The notes: generated from the letters alone by a model not told the origin. Positions 33,101-43,320 are shown, numbered from the stretch's first letter. The stretch: DNA of 50,951 nt from an uncultured Coriobacteriaceae bacterium (GCA_902780305.1 CACZFB010000022.1:1-50951), one strand, 5' to 3'. Program-made: numbers and translations.

Positions 33101-36100
33101 CTACCGGTGGGATTGCCCATCTCGTCCCGTTCCTCAACCTGGAAGGTGTAGACGTCGTCGTCCTTCATGGGACGTCCCTCGATTGTCTTTTTGCCTTCTA
33201 GCTCGAGCTTGCCAGTCGCATCGTAGTCGTTATAGAACGCCAACGCACTGGTATTACCCTCGTCACCCTCATTGAAGTATGTGGGCGTAACGGTAAGATT
33301 GCCCTTTTCGTCATCTGTTACCTGTACGTCCACGTAGTGCCTGAGTTGGCGCACCACCCCATTCTCGTCCGTGGTGCGCGTTGAGACGTTGTCGCCAGAG
33401 CTCACCGTCTCGGTAACCGTGTAGCGATATCTCTTTCCCGCATTGTCCTGCGTATAGTGAATCGCGCCAAAGTCAACAGGGGCAGTGGTCCCACTTGTGG
33501 GCGCGATTACCTCAGTCGCCTTTGCGGGCATTGGTACCACGGCGTTTGCCACCTCGTTGCCAGCCTCGTCGAGCTCTGCGCCGGTCACCGCGAACTCGAT
33601 TCGGTCTGCGACCAAACCCTTTTGTGCGTCGGCGCCATGGAAGGCACGTCCAGCCAGCGTCTTTGTCGCATTGATGGTAAAGACACTTGTGGCGCTATAG
33701 GTATTGTTGAACGTAATTGCAGGGAGCTGCTCCGTCTCTGCTGCTCCGTTTACCTGATAGGTCACGTCCAGCTTGTTCGTGTTCTTGTTGTCGCGTACGT
33801 GAACGACAATGTCGACATTTTTGCCGTCGTAGGTAATTCCCTCCAAGAGGTACTGATCGGTCTCCCCTACGGGCTCGGCACCCTCGGGCACGAACTCATG
33901 GATACGATACTCGTAGTCTCCCACCTGGTCGAGGTTGTAGGTAATCTTGTCGAAGGTGGCGATGCCCTTTTGCTCGCCATCCGTCTGCGAAGTCTTCTCC
34001 TGAATCTTTGCATACGTGTTATCCGCCTGCTTTTGCTCCAGGTAGAACGTGAATGCCTTGCCCGACGGATTGCCGTTGAGCAACTTGTTGGCCACGAACT
34101 GCACCTCGCCGTCAGCCACGTTGCGTGTGGTGTTGGCGAACGTCGCCTGGTCACTGTCGTCGGCAAGCTCGAAGCGCAGTTTGCCGTTGCCGCCATCGGA
34201 GACCGTAAGCTTCACATGCTTTTTGGCAGTGTCGTAGTTGTAATGCGCGGAGCCAGTGTTGTTCTCCGCAATCGTAAAGTCAAAGGTCTTGGGTGTTATG
34301 CTCCCGTCCGCATTCTTGAGCTCCGCCAGCGAGAACTTCACCGGAGCAAAGGAGATCGTGCCATTTTGTCCAACGGTCGTTACGGTTTGGATGGGCTCGC
34401 CCTGCGCATCCGTTCCGCGATACAGCGAGAAGCTAAACTTGGAAGAGCCTTGCTGGTCCGCATACGGAGTTCCATCGAGCAGCTTTGTGGCCTCGAACGC
34501 ATACTCGCCCGTTGCGTTATAGGTGTTGGTAAAGCTGGGGCTCTGATACGCACCACCGTTATAGGTAGCCCGCAGATGACCCTGGTGGTCGTCGGTAACC
34601 GTTACCGAGATTGTCTTTGGTACGCCCGTGTACGTAATTCCGTCAATCGCAAAGGTCGTGTGTCGCGCGTCCCCCTCAAGCTCACCGTACTTCTTGCCAT
34701 TCGCATTCACGGCATCCTCTGGCACCGTTTCGGTGATGGTGTAGGTAAAGGTCTTCTGGCTGAGGTACGTGCCTCTCGTTGCGTCAAACATGTCTTGCAT
34801 CGTGATGGTTCGCTTGCCAAACGTGGCCACGCCACCCGTTGTGCCCTGGGTCTCCCCATCTGCATCCATGCCATAGCCTGTGAGCACGAACGAGAAATCG
34901 TCATCGTCAAACTGCTTGTCCGCCCCATCCTTATCAAAATACTTGAACGCCTTGGTTGCGTCGAGATTGATGTCGACGCTGGCTTTGTAGGTATTCTCGA
35001 ATGCAACCATGTAGGGACTGACGACGGGCTCTCCCTCTTTATCGACCAGGGGCTGGCCCTTGTCATCTACAATCTGCGCTATCAGCTTATGGCTTGTGGC
35101 ATCCTCCGACACCTTCACGCGAACGGTCTCGGTGTGATCGTCGAACGTAATGTAATCCTTACGCCCGTCTTCGCTTTTCTCCTTAATCTTATAGACATGG
35201 GTACCAACGTCAGCCTTCTTATACGTTATTGCGTCGAAGTCTACGTATCCGTTTGTGTCCGTCGTCTTTGACTGAATCTTGGTGTCCCCATCCTTAACTT
35301 CGTAGAGCTCGATGGTAAACGGATCGAAGTCGGAAAGGTTGGCGTTCTTCATGGTCTTGTGCGCCTTAAACTGCACGGACGCACCCTCAACCTGCGTGTT
35401 GGCAAAGGTCTTGTCTTGCGACGTATACTGCTCGCCCTCTTCGAGCACGTACGCCCGCAGGTTGCCATCGGCTTCCAGCGCACTCGATACGACCACGGTA
35501 TAGTGCTTCTCGCTCGCATCGTACGTAACGTAGTCGGTGTTTGTTCCCGGCGTCTCGGTAATGATGTAGTAGAGCTGACGGGACTGCGAGTATCCGCTGT
35601 CCTGGAAGAAGCCATCGGACGTGTGAAGCGTCTCTTCTGTATAGGAGAGCTCGGGGATGTCCTTAAAGGTTACGTTCTGGCCTTGGTTCGTGGTTGTGGC
35701 GATTGGCTGATTCCCAATCTTGCTAAACGTCACCTCGTTGCCATTAACGTTCCGCTCTGCCCTCCAGAGCTCAAAGGTGTAGGTTGCGTTGCCCGGGTTT
35801 GTGCCGTTAAGGGTCTTTTGCGCCTGCAGGGTAACCGAGGCGCTCCCGCTATAGGCATTGGTAAAGCTGAGGTTGGTCGGGTTGCCCGTAGTGGTTATCT
35901 GCAGCTTGTCGTTGCCGGCCTCGTCCTTACCCATGGCGACCCGCACCGTTACGGTATACGCTGCGTCGCTGTATGCAAGATGGTCTTTTTCCCGCTTGTT
36001 GTCGGGCGCTACTTCCCTGATGGTGTACTCATAGGTATGGCCCACGTCCTTATGGCTATAGGTTACGGGAGCGAACTCGAATGACGCCGTTACGCCAGAC

Positions 36101-39100
36101 GTGGGAGTAATGGTAACGTCGTCTGGCACCAGGTACGAATCCGCGCTGATTGGCGTCTTCGTGCCGCCGGCACCCACCTCAACTGCCTCCGCACTAAAGG
36201 TAAAGCTGTCGGCATCCTGATCGCCGCCACGCGCACCATGGAACGAACGGCCTGTAATCGTCTTGTTGCCACCAAAGGTAACGCTGTCCTCAAAGGTCCG
36301 GTTTACAAAGAGCGCTTCGGCCTTGACTTGGTTGTTGAGCTTGTAGACGGGCTCGCTCTTTCGCAGCGTACCGTCGCCGTTGTCGTAGACCGTTACGCTC
36401 GCGGTATAGTGCGAAGCGTCAAACAGCACGTCGCTATCGCTACCCTGCTGCTCGTAGATGTCGTAGGTAAAGACGTCGTACTTAAGACCAGTCGTTTGGT
36501 CAGTTCTGCTCAGGTTATCCAGCGTATAGTGAATGCTGTCGAATGTGACCGGTGCTGCATTGTTGCTTTGAGACTTTGCGCCATTGGTCTTTGTTTGAGT
36601 GACCGAAGGCGTGCCTGGGGTGCTTTGAAGCACAAACGTGTACGCGCCTTCCTCAAGGTTCTTGCCCTCGAGCATCTTCTTGGCCTCGAACTGCACATCG
36701 ATGCCATTATCCACCGTGTATTCGTTGGTAAAGGTCGCCTTGTTGTCCTGAACGGTAGTGTTGTTCTTTGCATACGTGGTTGTAGCCACGAGTTCGTTGC
36801 CAACCTGCTCCACGTTCACCGTCGCGGTATAGACGCTATCGTCATAAACCACGTAGCTTACGCCATCGTTCTTTTCGCGAATCTCGTAATGATAGATTCC
36901 GGGGGCCGTGTAGGTGATCTCGCCAAAGTCAATGGCCACGGGTGCTCCGGATTCGCCCTTGTTGGCGGTCATGGTCACGACTTGCTTACCGTCAACCGTT
37001 TGGGCACCTTGAGGCATCGGTGCCTCATCCTCTACTGCGGTGAGCGTAAAGGTGAACGAATGTGCACCGCCCCAATAGTTGTTCCGCATCTGCTTGCTAG
37101 CTCTTACGTGCTCGGTTGTCTCGAGGTCGATGGTCGTGTCATACTCATTCTCGAACTCGGCCACTGGAGCAGAGGAATCCGTGGTAAGCGAACCCTTTGC
37201 ATTGGTTGCGCTCGTATTGGTCCATGCTGCGTTGGCAGGCCTGTGCTCCTTGACCTCGTATTGCATGCCAACACGTAGGCCCGATATAACCATGTTTTGA
37301 TTTCCCTTAAGCGATACCGTCGTCTTTCCGTCGGTAAAGGTTACGGTCCTCTGCTCCGCCGCCGCGTCCTGGCCAGTGTATACCTTTGCGTCGAAGGTAC
37401 CGTTTACCTTCTTGTTATTCTCGCGCAGGAAGACATCGAATTCGAATGTGTCGTTTACCATGTTCGCCGGCTGATTGGCAACGGTCTTCTTTATGGTAAG
37501 GCTCGATGTCTTAGACGTGTTGGCGAACGTCGGTATGCCGCCGCTAACCGGCTCTTCCATAAAGGCGGTCGCATCGGCAGCGCTCGCACTAAATTGATCC
37601 TCATGGAACGTCTTGAAGTACCTTGGCTGACTCGCAATGAAGACAGAGCCTTTGTCTCCGCCAAGGTTACGCTGCTCGTATTTAATGGCAGCATAGTAGA
37701 CATTCGAATCGAACTCGTATTCCCCTTGGGTCGTCTCCGCCTTACCAGCCTCGGCTATTCTGTAGACGTTCCACCCTTTGCTAAAGGTATTGATGTTTAT
37801 CGAAACCGCACTGCCGTCGCTCTCGGCCGTCTTGGCCGCGCTGTACTGCCCATTGCCATCGTACTTTTCAAACTTGAAGACGAACTTCTGGTTGCCCTGC
37901 GCCGCACTGCCATCAACCGTCTTGAAGGCATGTAACGTTGCGGTGTCGTTGTCGGGCAGGTCTGCGTAGATGCCATGCCACTCGCCGTTGGGGTTGATAA
38001 AGTGTCCGCCACTCACAACCCATCCGCTACTCGTTGCGTTGATGGTTGTTGTTGAGTCGGTTTTTGGTACGAGGAAAATACCCACGCCCTCTTTGATGTT
38101 GAGTTGCTTTACGCTTCTGCAGTTCCAAATGAGATGCTTAGCATCTCCGTCGAGCGTGACATTCGAGCCGCCAGGATTCTTGTCGCCAGCGGAGCTATGC
38201 TCGTTGCTCTCACCTTTGTACCTGATTCGTATGCGTTGGATCTGCAGGTTCTCCGTATCGTCAAAGTTGAACACGATTGTTTGGTTCTTCGCTTTAACGA
38301 TTAGGAGCTGCCCCTCGCTAATTTCGTTAATATAGTTATCTGCGTCCACGTATATGGTCGCGTCGCCGGCAAACCCACTTACGTCGAGCACTGACTTGCC
38401 GCTAAACACCGAAGGTGTGGGAATCGTGGACGCATGGCTCGCCAACTCCTGTGACTTAGTCGTGCAATACGTAATCATTGGATTGACGATAGTGTTCTTA
38501 ATATCCGTCGACTGCATACCAATGAGCGTTGTATAGCCCCAGTCTCCGTTATCTTTGAGCGGCGTATTCGCATCCGCTTGCGAAGGCTTCTTGTCCTCAC
38601 CCCAGATGAGGTTGATTTTGCCCTGCTTGTCTTGTGGGCTCGCAAAGTCAATGACCCACCTATTGTCTTTCCATTCGGCATCAGCGAACACAAACGTGCC
38701 CGCATGTGCTGCAAGGTTGGGTGTAATGCTGTGTCCGGTGTTTGAGAACAGGTTGGTGGCAAAGGTGGTTTGCAGATCGTTGGCCTGGGTCACGTGGTTG
38801 GCCGTGATGCCGTAGTTGATTGCGGCGCCAAGCACCGACTGATAGTTGTAGTCGTTGGTCGCGTGGAGCTCACTAAGATTGATGGTGTCGTACGTGGTGT
38901 CCTTGGAGCCATTATCACTCGACTCGACGATTCTCTCGAACCCCCTGATTACATAGTTCTTAAAACCCGCATCCGTATTAAGCTTTAGGCTCTTTTGGCC
39001 AGTGAGGACCTCATTACGTCCAGCACCTTCGAATACTTGGACAATCCGAACTTCGATGCCAACCTCGTTGCCGGTAAAGCCATCTTTGTCCGCACCGTTC

Positions 39101-40992
39101 TGATCCGTAAACTTGTTTACTGGAATATTGTATGCGTAGGTTCCGTCCGAAAGCCCTGTAAGCTGGTCGCTGGTAAAGCTGAGCTTTTGGAAGTAATACG
39201 TCTTGTCTTGGCTGTGGTGGGTTACGGTAGCCAAAACGGCATACCCGTCGTTTTCGGCCACGCTGATGTTGTTGGTATCAAAATGTAGTCGAATGCCATA
39301 GGCTTTTTCGTGTGCAAGGCGGTTGAGCGTAATGGTGTTTTGCGTCTTGTCGTCATTGGAATCCGTGCCCGTGAACTCAAACCCCTGGACCTTATCGTTT
39401 GCCGCCAACGCGCCTTCGTAACTGGTAATCTCGCCCGAAGAATTGTTGACCAAACGTACTTCTTCAATCGTATAGTCCGTGGTCAGCGCGATGCTGTCCG
39501 GCGTCTCACCAAACACGAGCTCCTCATCGGTTTTGGCGATGTAATCAATCGTGGCGCTCGCTTCGCTGCGATCCCTCAGATCGATCTCCTTGAGGGCGTA
39601 GTATTCCTGGCCCTCGGCATCCTTGGCTTTGACCCGAATGTAGTAGGTGTGCTCGTGATTATGCAATGGATAGGGTGTGGTGCCATCGGTGTCGTAAAGC
39701 TTTACCGTTGCGCTCACGGGTTTTGGCTGCGCGGTCTGTTGATTGCCCTTTTCCAAAACAACTGCATGGGTCGAGAGGCTATTGAGCGCAAAGCTTGTTG
39801 TGTCTCCCTCCGCATCGACCCGTGGTGCGATAACATCCTCGACCTTTACGTCATCTGCCGTGATACCCGTAGCGTCTGCCGTTGAATCCACGCTATCGCG
39901 GACAGCATCCACGAGTGGCAGATGCAAAAGGTCTATCTTGTCACCACGCTCGGCATCGAACTTGTCTGCCAGCTGGTTCTTTTTAAACTCGAACGTAAAG
40001 CGCACTTGGGTGCTGTCGAGCTTTACCTCTACATCGCCGTCCATAAAGGCGGTGTCGTAGAGCATGGTGTTTTGATCGTCGTACACAAACGGCTTCTTGT
40101 CCTGAGTGGCCTCATCCTTTGCCTTGTTGTTGAGCGCCTCCATATAGGCATCGTAGTTGTAGTCCGTAGCGTTGGGCAGGATGCGTGTAACCTTAAACTG
40201 GACATGTGCTGGCAGCACGCTGGGATCGTCGATTGTTGCGGTTACCTTAACCTCGGCGTCTTCGTACTCAAACGTCGACTGCGTGTTGCGCTCCTCGTCG
40301 ATGGGAATCGCCACATCGCCATCCTCAGTCGCATTGCCAGTTGCGGCTACGATGAGCTTCATGCCCGTCTGCACCATTTGGGCAGGCACCGTATAGAGCC
40401 CCTGGTCATCCGGTTCCAGCACTACCTCGCTACCCTGATAGAGAGCCTTGACCTCATGGAGCTCATAGCCTTGATTGGGCGAAGCTGCAAAGACGATCTC
40501 CTGGCCCGTTCGCACCGCAAGGGTGTCCGTGGGTGGAGCGATGATCTGATTCAAATAGTGAATGTATGCGTTGTCTAGCGCCAGGGCGATTACGGTCTCC
40601 TCCGCCTCAACATCAGAAGAATCCTCTGTAATGACGTCCACTGTTTGTAACGTACCCGTTGTCCGCTCATCCGGCTGTTCGACAACCGAACCAGCATCTT
40701 TCTCCTGATTCTCGGATGGCACCACCTGCTCTTCTTGCCGCTCCGCAGCAGGCAAATCCTCCGCCGGCGCCTCCGTCTTCTGCGCATCGGATGCCGACGT
40801 GACATGCTCCTGCGGGTCGGACGGAGCGGCACTTTGCGTTGTGGTCCCCTCCGTAGGCTCGCCGAGCTCCGCCGCATATGCGAGCGGAGAGTTCATGGAC
40901 ACCATGGATAGGGTGAGCAGCACTACGAGCGCCCTGCGGCCCAGTTCCTTGAGGGTCAGCGGTGTGTGATTGCTGTGCTTGTTGATCTTCAT
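30181..40992 (-). CDS. Giant repeat adhesin with FctA-type isopeptide domains
   Basis: 3603 residues. A signal peptide (cleavage after SPLAYA, about residue 40) is followed by an acidic linker to about 130. Next come an Ig-like region with GYELHEVKALYQGSEVVL and an N-terminal domain to about 420. A section at about 880-1000 resembles choice-of-anchor-A domains (HLIWNCRSVKQLNIKEG, SGGHFINPNGEWHGIYADLP). Two divergent isopeptide-type domains follow at about 1005-1285. About 15 FctA/Spy0128-like repeats of some 145 residues then span about 1285-3465, each with a KxLxGR-type lysine, a YxxxE glutamate and FxNxY asparagine. The last 130 residues are SpaA-like (YYFLEEWPPPAGHL). There is no LPXTG and no membrane span. 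Base composition is visibly lower in GC than in the ribosomal genes. Probably a long fibrous adhesin. Confidence 0.9.
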   Translation of the reverse strand: MKINKHSNHTPLTLKELGRRALVVLLTLSMVSMNSPLAYAAELGEPTEGTTTQSAAPSDPQEHVTSASDAQKTEAPAEDLPAAERQEEQVVPSENQEKDAGSVVEQPDERTTGTLQTVDVITEDSSDVEAEETVIALALDNAYIHYLNQIIAPPTDTLAVRTGQEIVFAASPNQGYELHEVKALYQGSEVVLEPDDQGLYTVPAQMVQTGMKLIVAATGNATEDGDVAIPIDEERNTQSTFEYEDAEVKVTATIDDPSVLPAHVQFKVTRILPNATDYNYDAYMEALNNKAKDEATQDKKPFVYDDQNTMLYDTAFMDGDVEVKLDSTQVRFTFEFKKNQLADKFDAERGDKIDLLHLPLVDAVRDSVDSTADATGITADDVKVEDVIAPRVDAEGDTTSFALNSLSTHAVVLEKGNQQTAQPKPVSATVKLYDTDGTTPYPLHNHEHTYYIRVKAKDAEGQEYYALKEIDLRDRSEASATIDYIAKTDEELVFGETPDSIALTTDYTIEEVRLVNNSSGEITSYEGALAANDKVQGFEFTGTDSNDDKTQNTITLNRLAHEKAYGIRLHFDTNNISVAENDGYAVLATVTHHSQDKTYYFQKLSFTSDQLTGLSDGTYAYNIPVNKFTDQNGADKDGFTGNEVGIEVRIVQVFEGAGRNEVLTGQKSLKLNTDAGFKNYVIRGFERIVESSDNGSKDTTYDTINLSELHATNDYNYQSVLGAAINYGITANHVTQANDLQTTFATNLFSNTGHSITPNLAAHAGTFVFADAEWKDNRWVIDFASPQDKQGKINLIWGEDKKPSQADANTPLKDNGDWGYTTLIGMQSTDIKNTIVNPMITYCTTKSQELASHASTIPTPSVFSGKSVLDVSGFAGDATIYVDADNYINEISEGQLLIVKAKNQTIVFNFDDTENLQIQRIRIRYKGESNEHSSAGDKNPGGSNVTLDGDAKHLIWNCRSVKQLNIKEGVGIFLVPKTDSTTTINATSSGWVVSGGHFINPNGEWHGIYADLPDNDTATLHAFKTVDGSAAQGNQKFVFKFEKYDGNGQYSAAKTAESDGSAVSININTFSKGWNVYRIAEAGKAETTQGEYEFDSNVYYAAIKYEQRNLGGDKGSVFIASQPRYFKTFHEDQFSASAADATAFMEEPVSGGIPTFANTSKTSSLTIKKTVANQPANMVNDTFEFDVFLRENNKKVNGTFDAKVYTGQDAAAEQRTVTFTDGKTTVSLKGNQNMVISGLRVGMQYEVKEHRPANAAWTNTSATNAKGSLTTDSSAPVAEFENEYDTTIDLETTEHVRASKQMRNNYWGGAHSFTFTLTAVEDEAPMPQGAQTVDGKQVVTMTANKGESGAPVAIDFGEITYTAPGIYHYEIREKNDGVSYVVYDDSVYTATVNVEQVGNELVATTTYAKNNTTVQDNKATFTNEYTVDNGIDVQFEAKKMLEGKNLEEGAYTFVLQSTPGTPSVTQTKTNGAKSQSNNAAPVTFDSIHYTLDNLSRTDQTTGLKYDVFTYDIYEQQGSDSDVLFDASHYTASVTVYDNGDGTLRKSEPVYKLNNQVKAEALFVNRTFEDSVTFGGNKTITGRSFHGARGGDQDADSFTFSAEAVEVGAGGTKTPISADSYLVPDDVTITPTSGVTASFEFAPVTYSHKDVGHTYEYTIREVAPDNKREKDHLAYSDAAYTVTVRVAMGKDEAGNDKLQITTTGNPTNLSFTNAYSGSASVTLQAQKTLNGTNPGNATYTFELWRAERNVNGNEVTFSKIGNQPIATTTNQGQNVTFKDIPELSYTEETLHTSDGFFQDSGYSQSRQLYYIITETPGTNTDYVTYDASEKHYTVVVSSALEADGNLRAYVLEEGEQYTSQDKTFANTQVEGASVQFKAHKTMKNANLSDFDPFTIELYEVKDGDTKIQSKTTDTNGYVDFDAITYKKADVGTHVYKIKEKSEDGRKDYITFDDHTETVRVKVSEDATSHKLIAQIVDDKGQPLVDKEGEPVVSPYMVAFENTYKASVDINLDATKAFKYFDKDGADKQFDDDDFSFVLTGYGMDADGETQGTTGGVATFGKRTITMQDMFDATRGTYLSQKTFTYTITETVPEDAVNANGKKYGELEGDARHTTFAIDGITYTGVPKTISVTVTDDHQGHLRATYNGGAYQSPSFTNTYNATGEYAFEATKLLDGTPYADQQGSSKFSFSLYRGTDAQGEPIQTVTTVGQNGTISFAPVKFSLAELKNADGSITPKTFDFTIAENNTGSAHYNYDTAKKHVKLTVSDGGNGKLRFELADDSDQATFANTTRNVADGEVQFVANKLLNGNPSGKAFTFYLEQKQADNTYAKIQEKTSQTDGEQKGIATFDKITYNLDQVGDYEYRIHEFVPEGAEPVGETDQYLLEGITYDGKNVDIVVHVRDNKNTNKLDVTYQVNGAAETEQLPAITFNNTYSATSVFTINATKTLAGRAFHGADAQKGLVADRIEFAVTGAELDEAGNEVANAVVPMPAKATEVIAPTSGTTAPVDFGAIHYTQDNAGKRYRYTVTETVSSGDNVSTRTTDENGVVRQLRHYVDVQVTDDEKGNLTVTPTYFNEGDEGNTSALAFYNDYDATGKLELEGKKTIEGRPMKDDDVYTFQVEERDEMGNPTGRSWTAMNADASGKATERIAFEDITYGLRDKDKTYSYTVTEVAQNSNGMSLKTPTDGYTFSVTITDNGDGTLNVTQPEQAKKLDFVNEYTVTGADYQFHGRKELNGRALKDEDVFTFNVAQYNGTVQDDGSVVYGTEAAQSWEVTNEDPQTHKATSTINFPTFSFVKNNERDDTGIKKYVISEASLNQDSPITAKTEPYTVELKVYDDGMGKLKVDELSNDLPDSFDFVNEYQASREVTFGGVKVIEGRQFMTGDRFDFEVLSADGVTASGEKVANVAVPNAVTIRPQSDSEAQVQFQTSYGLEDVGNTYTYTFHEKSYGLEDENYIPGITYDTTMYQASFTVVKDNGDGTLEVTGPVYKNAAGTAEIPSADVKFTNSYQAKHTSYVLEGRKTLSVASNLSADQGAPTLTRGAFKFELRNAAGAKLQEVKNGYKINADGSQTEVDPGTFAFKPIEASVASNAPGITYSIVEVIDNQAVNADGVTYENAKAAAEAANDEVTGTFTLDGLTYDTTVHYARVIVTDDFAGTLTPSVVYDNGQNDAPNGENLTPTFNNSIFRAQAHVEFDKYYLGNNNQNEQFSFSMIPASVDEAGNYVEKSGVPGITLTQGQFDENHIARVVSDNITYTQPGDYYYVVREQPVDKDRKVSTDDAKILVHITVAQDENDKQKVNTDVDYAMSFDNQVVPVIGENERPLLYNNGRVSLTYRSAALRMTAASEHAASFEPAVRKVLQSGKLKGGEFEFSIYAGSEVSGDALETVTNDANGMVKFNPMQFGTSDIGPHEYTIVERAGNDEAILYDKDPIKLTVTVSEGEGGEIVASGVYKDKNDEGQYVETDDPTFVNAYDSIVIHTVKRSREEPYDPLPGAHYGLWMVNPDGPDIYMGLGRNQQQREGSELVSSDSGDLYYDIPMLEGVAYYFLEEWPPPAGHLVDPYPTDLFTLVHDKTGNFRLVYELDDDFATYCPGVTYDMADGGKA

Positions 40993-41012
40993 CTTCTATC
41001 TCACCCTACCAT

Positions 41013-43190
41013 CTACGCCGTAAGGTCGTCGTCGGACGACTCGTCTTGGCATTGCTTGCGACGCTTGAACACGAAGAAGAATATGAGTGCCGCGGCAACG
41101 GCCGCCGCCGCCGCGATGCCACCAATGAGTGCGGCGTTCTTGCCGGCAATCGATGCGTCACCCTTGGATGCGGACGGACCGGCCAACGGGTTGGCGTCGT
41201 CCTCGATGCGCGTGGTGGCCAGGTCGTTGCCGCCCTCGTCCACCAAGGCGTTGCCGTCGGGACCATCGACCGTACGGAGGTCGGTTCCCGTCTGCAGGCC
41301 GGTGTCGGTGGTCTGGCCGGCCGCGTTGCCCGTCGCGCCTCCACCCGCCGCCTGGACCGCGTCGGCGCCTCCGCCGGCGGTGCCCGCGGCGGCGGTGCCC
41401 TCGTCGGTGGTTCCCGCGTCGGTGGTACCCGAGTTGGCGGTGCCGGCGTTGGCGGTGCCCTCGTTCGTGGTGCCGGTATCGTTGGTGCCGTTGTTAATGA
41501 TGGTGGTGGGGCGCCTCACCGTGTTGCCCTCGGCGTCCTCGTACACCACGCGGACGGTGCGGATGACCGTGGCGGCGTGCAGGTCGTCGTTCACGTCGCG
41601 GTAGTACACCACGTACTCGCGCACGGGCGAGTAGAAGCTGTGGCGGATGGGTGCCTCCTGGCCGTTGAGCCGGATCCACTCGACGCCGTTCGCGCTAAAG
41701 GATTCCGGCGCCTCCATCTCCAGGTCCGAGCGCATGCTAGGCGAGGCGGTATAGGAGGCCGAGTCGATCTCGGCGTTGGTGGCGATGTTCACGTATTTCA
41801 CCGTCACCTGGTACGCCTCCGGCGCCACGTAGCCGTCGGGCACGTAGTAGATGTGCTGCTCCACGTCCATGTCCGCGACGCCGAACTCGTGCTCGTACAC
41901 GTCCTGCGCGGCCGCGGAGGGGACGTAGTCCACGCCGTCGACGCTAATCTTTTGCTTGGTAACATGCTTGGCCGTTGTGCCTGGCTCACCCCTGTAGTCT
42001 TTGCACTCGCTCTGAATGATGCGCTTGGGATCGTTGGGGGCAACCGAGCCGTTCTCGCATACAACGGTCCATGTGCGCTTGGCCTTGTCGGAAATCGGCT
42101 CGTAGGTGATGTTGTACGTTTTACTGTCTTCCTCGGTGTCGCCAGGCTCCAGCTTGTGTACAGCCGCATCCTTAAGCTGGTATTGCCTCACGGTACCGCT
42201 ATCGTCCTTTATGTAGATGCGGGTGGGCGCGGTATAGGTGTAGGGCTTGTTGACGATCACGGTGTCCGCAAGGCCCAGCCAATTGTCCTTCTCGTCGACG
42301 TAGTTGATGGTCGCCGTGTAGAACTTGCCAACCTTGCCCCAGTCGTCGCTCAGGCGCTTGCACATCACGCTGTACTCGTAGGCGCCGGGATAGGCAACCG
42401 TCACCGAGTCGGAAAGCTGCAGCGTTCGATACAACGCGCCATCCTTTTTGGACTCGATGACGCTGGGGATCGGCGCCTGTTTGGACTCCCCCTTGGCGAG
42501 GGCAACGATGTCGACTCGTATGGCATCGGAGGTGTCGTCGATGTCGTAGTAGGTGACGTGCCCTTCCACCGAATCGGCCACCTCAGCCGCGGGGGCGTAC
42601 ACATAGCACTGCTTGCCGCCCACGTCCTGTGGGTCGGGTGACTCGAGTTGGTACGTTATGCCGTTGTACGTGCGCGTCTGCGGTGCAGTAAACGGACGGT
42701 TTTCGTTTGCCTCAAGCGTGCGAACCACCAGGGGCTCCGTCGTGTTTACGTCTTTATACTGGGCATAGTAGGTGGAGACGGTGCCGTTGTAGAGCTGTGT
42801 GGTTTCTGCGCGTTCGCCGTACACCTGGATGCTGTACGTGTCCTCGTGTGAGAAGGAATCGGCGGCGAACTCGACGCTCACCACGCCAACCATGTCGCCG
42901 TTGGCATCGGCCTGCGCGTTGTTCTCGTCCAGCGTAAAGGCAAGGTGATTTGCCAATACCTCCTGGCCCTTGCCCATGTTTATGTAGACGGTCTCACCCG
43001 CCTTACCGGTTACCGTAAGGATGTCCACCTGACCGTCGTTGGTCTCGTCGGTGTACACGTGGTCTGCCCCGGAGACACTCGGCGGCGTCTCCGCCAGGGC
43101 AGGACGAATGGTGAGTACGACCCCCATAAGGATGGCTAGGGCCAAACATGCCCCAGCAAGTGCTGCGTTGCTGCGATTCTTCCACCTCAT
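41013..43190 (-). CDS. Secreted MucBP-like surface protein with PLAGP C-terminal membrane anchor
   Basis: A 725-residue protein, first gene of the unit 43190-29356. The signal peptide ends near TIRPALAE (about residue 34). The body has several MucBP-like stretches (YTATINYVDEKDNWL, YQVTVKYVNIATNAEIDSAS, VRVVYEDAEGNTVRR). A stalk rich in Gly/Thr/Asn repeats (NEGTANAGTANSGTTDAG) covers about residues 565-625. The end reads NPLAGPSASKGD, a short spacer, a hydrophobic span (GGIAAAAAVAAALIFFFVF), KRRK and an acidic tail. There is no LPXTG; the same PLAGP motif ends the 43954-44985 protein. Good ribosome site AAGGAGGG. MucBP domains bind mucin in some proteins; binding here is unproven. Confidence 0.8.
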   Translation of the reverse strand: MRWKNRSNAALAGACLALAILMGVVLTIRPALAETPPSVSGADHVYTDETNDGQVDILTVTGKAGETVYINMGKGQEVLANHLAFTLDENNAQADANGDMVGVVSVEFAADSFSHEDTYSIQVYGERAETTQLYNGTVSTYYAQYKDVNTTEPLVVRTLEANENRPFTAPQTRTYNGITYQLESPDPQDVGGKQCYVYAPAAEVADSVEGHVTYYDIDDTSDAIRVDIVALAKGESKQAPIPSVIESKKDGALYRTLQLSDSVTVAYPGAYEYSVMCKRLSDDWGKVGKFYTATINYVDEKDNWLGLADTVIVNKPYTYTAPTRIYIKDDSGTVRQYQLKDAAVHKLEPGDTEEDSKTYNITYEPISDKAKRTWTVVCENGSVAPNDPKRIIQSECKDYRGEPGTTAKHVTKQKISVDGVDYVPSAAAQDVYEHEFGVADMDVEQHIYYVPDGYVAPEAYQVTVKYVNIATNAEIDSASYTASPSMRSDLEMEAPESFSANGVEWIRLNGQEAPIRHSFYSPVREYVVYYRDVNDDLHAATVIRTVRVVYEDAEGNTVRRPTTIINNGTNDTGTTNEGTANAGTANSGTTDAGTTDEGTAAAGTAGGGADAVQAAGGGATGNAAGQTTDTGLQTGTDLRTVDGPDGNALVDEGGNDLATTRIEDDANPLAGPSASKGDASIAGKNAALIGGIAAAAAVAAALIFFFVFKRRKQCQDESSDDDLTA

Positions 43191-43290
43191 ACGGCACCCT
43201 CCTTCTGGAGTATTACATATAAAATGCTAAATGGCGACCCTTATGCGTAATAACTCAGATGCTTGGCCATTAAACACCATACTTGGCTTT

Positions 43291-43320
43291 ATATTACGCT
43301 CGAATGACTCGCCTTTTCAA
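43291..43320 (-). promoter_or_regulatory. Promoter of the giant-adhesin unit
   Basis: On the minus strand, TTGAAA, an 18-base spacer, then TAATAT, a near-consensus housekeeping promoter. It lies about 100 bases before the 43190 start codon, leaving a leader of roughly 95 bases. Nothing else is seen in the 279-base stretch 43191-43469 apart from this and the terminator. Confidence 0.75.
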
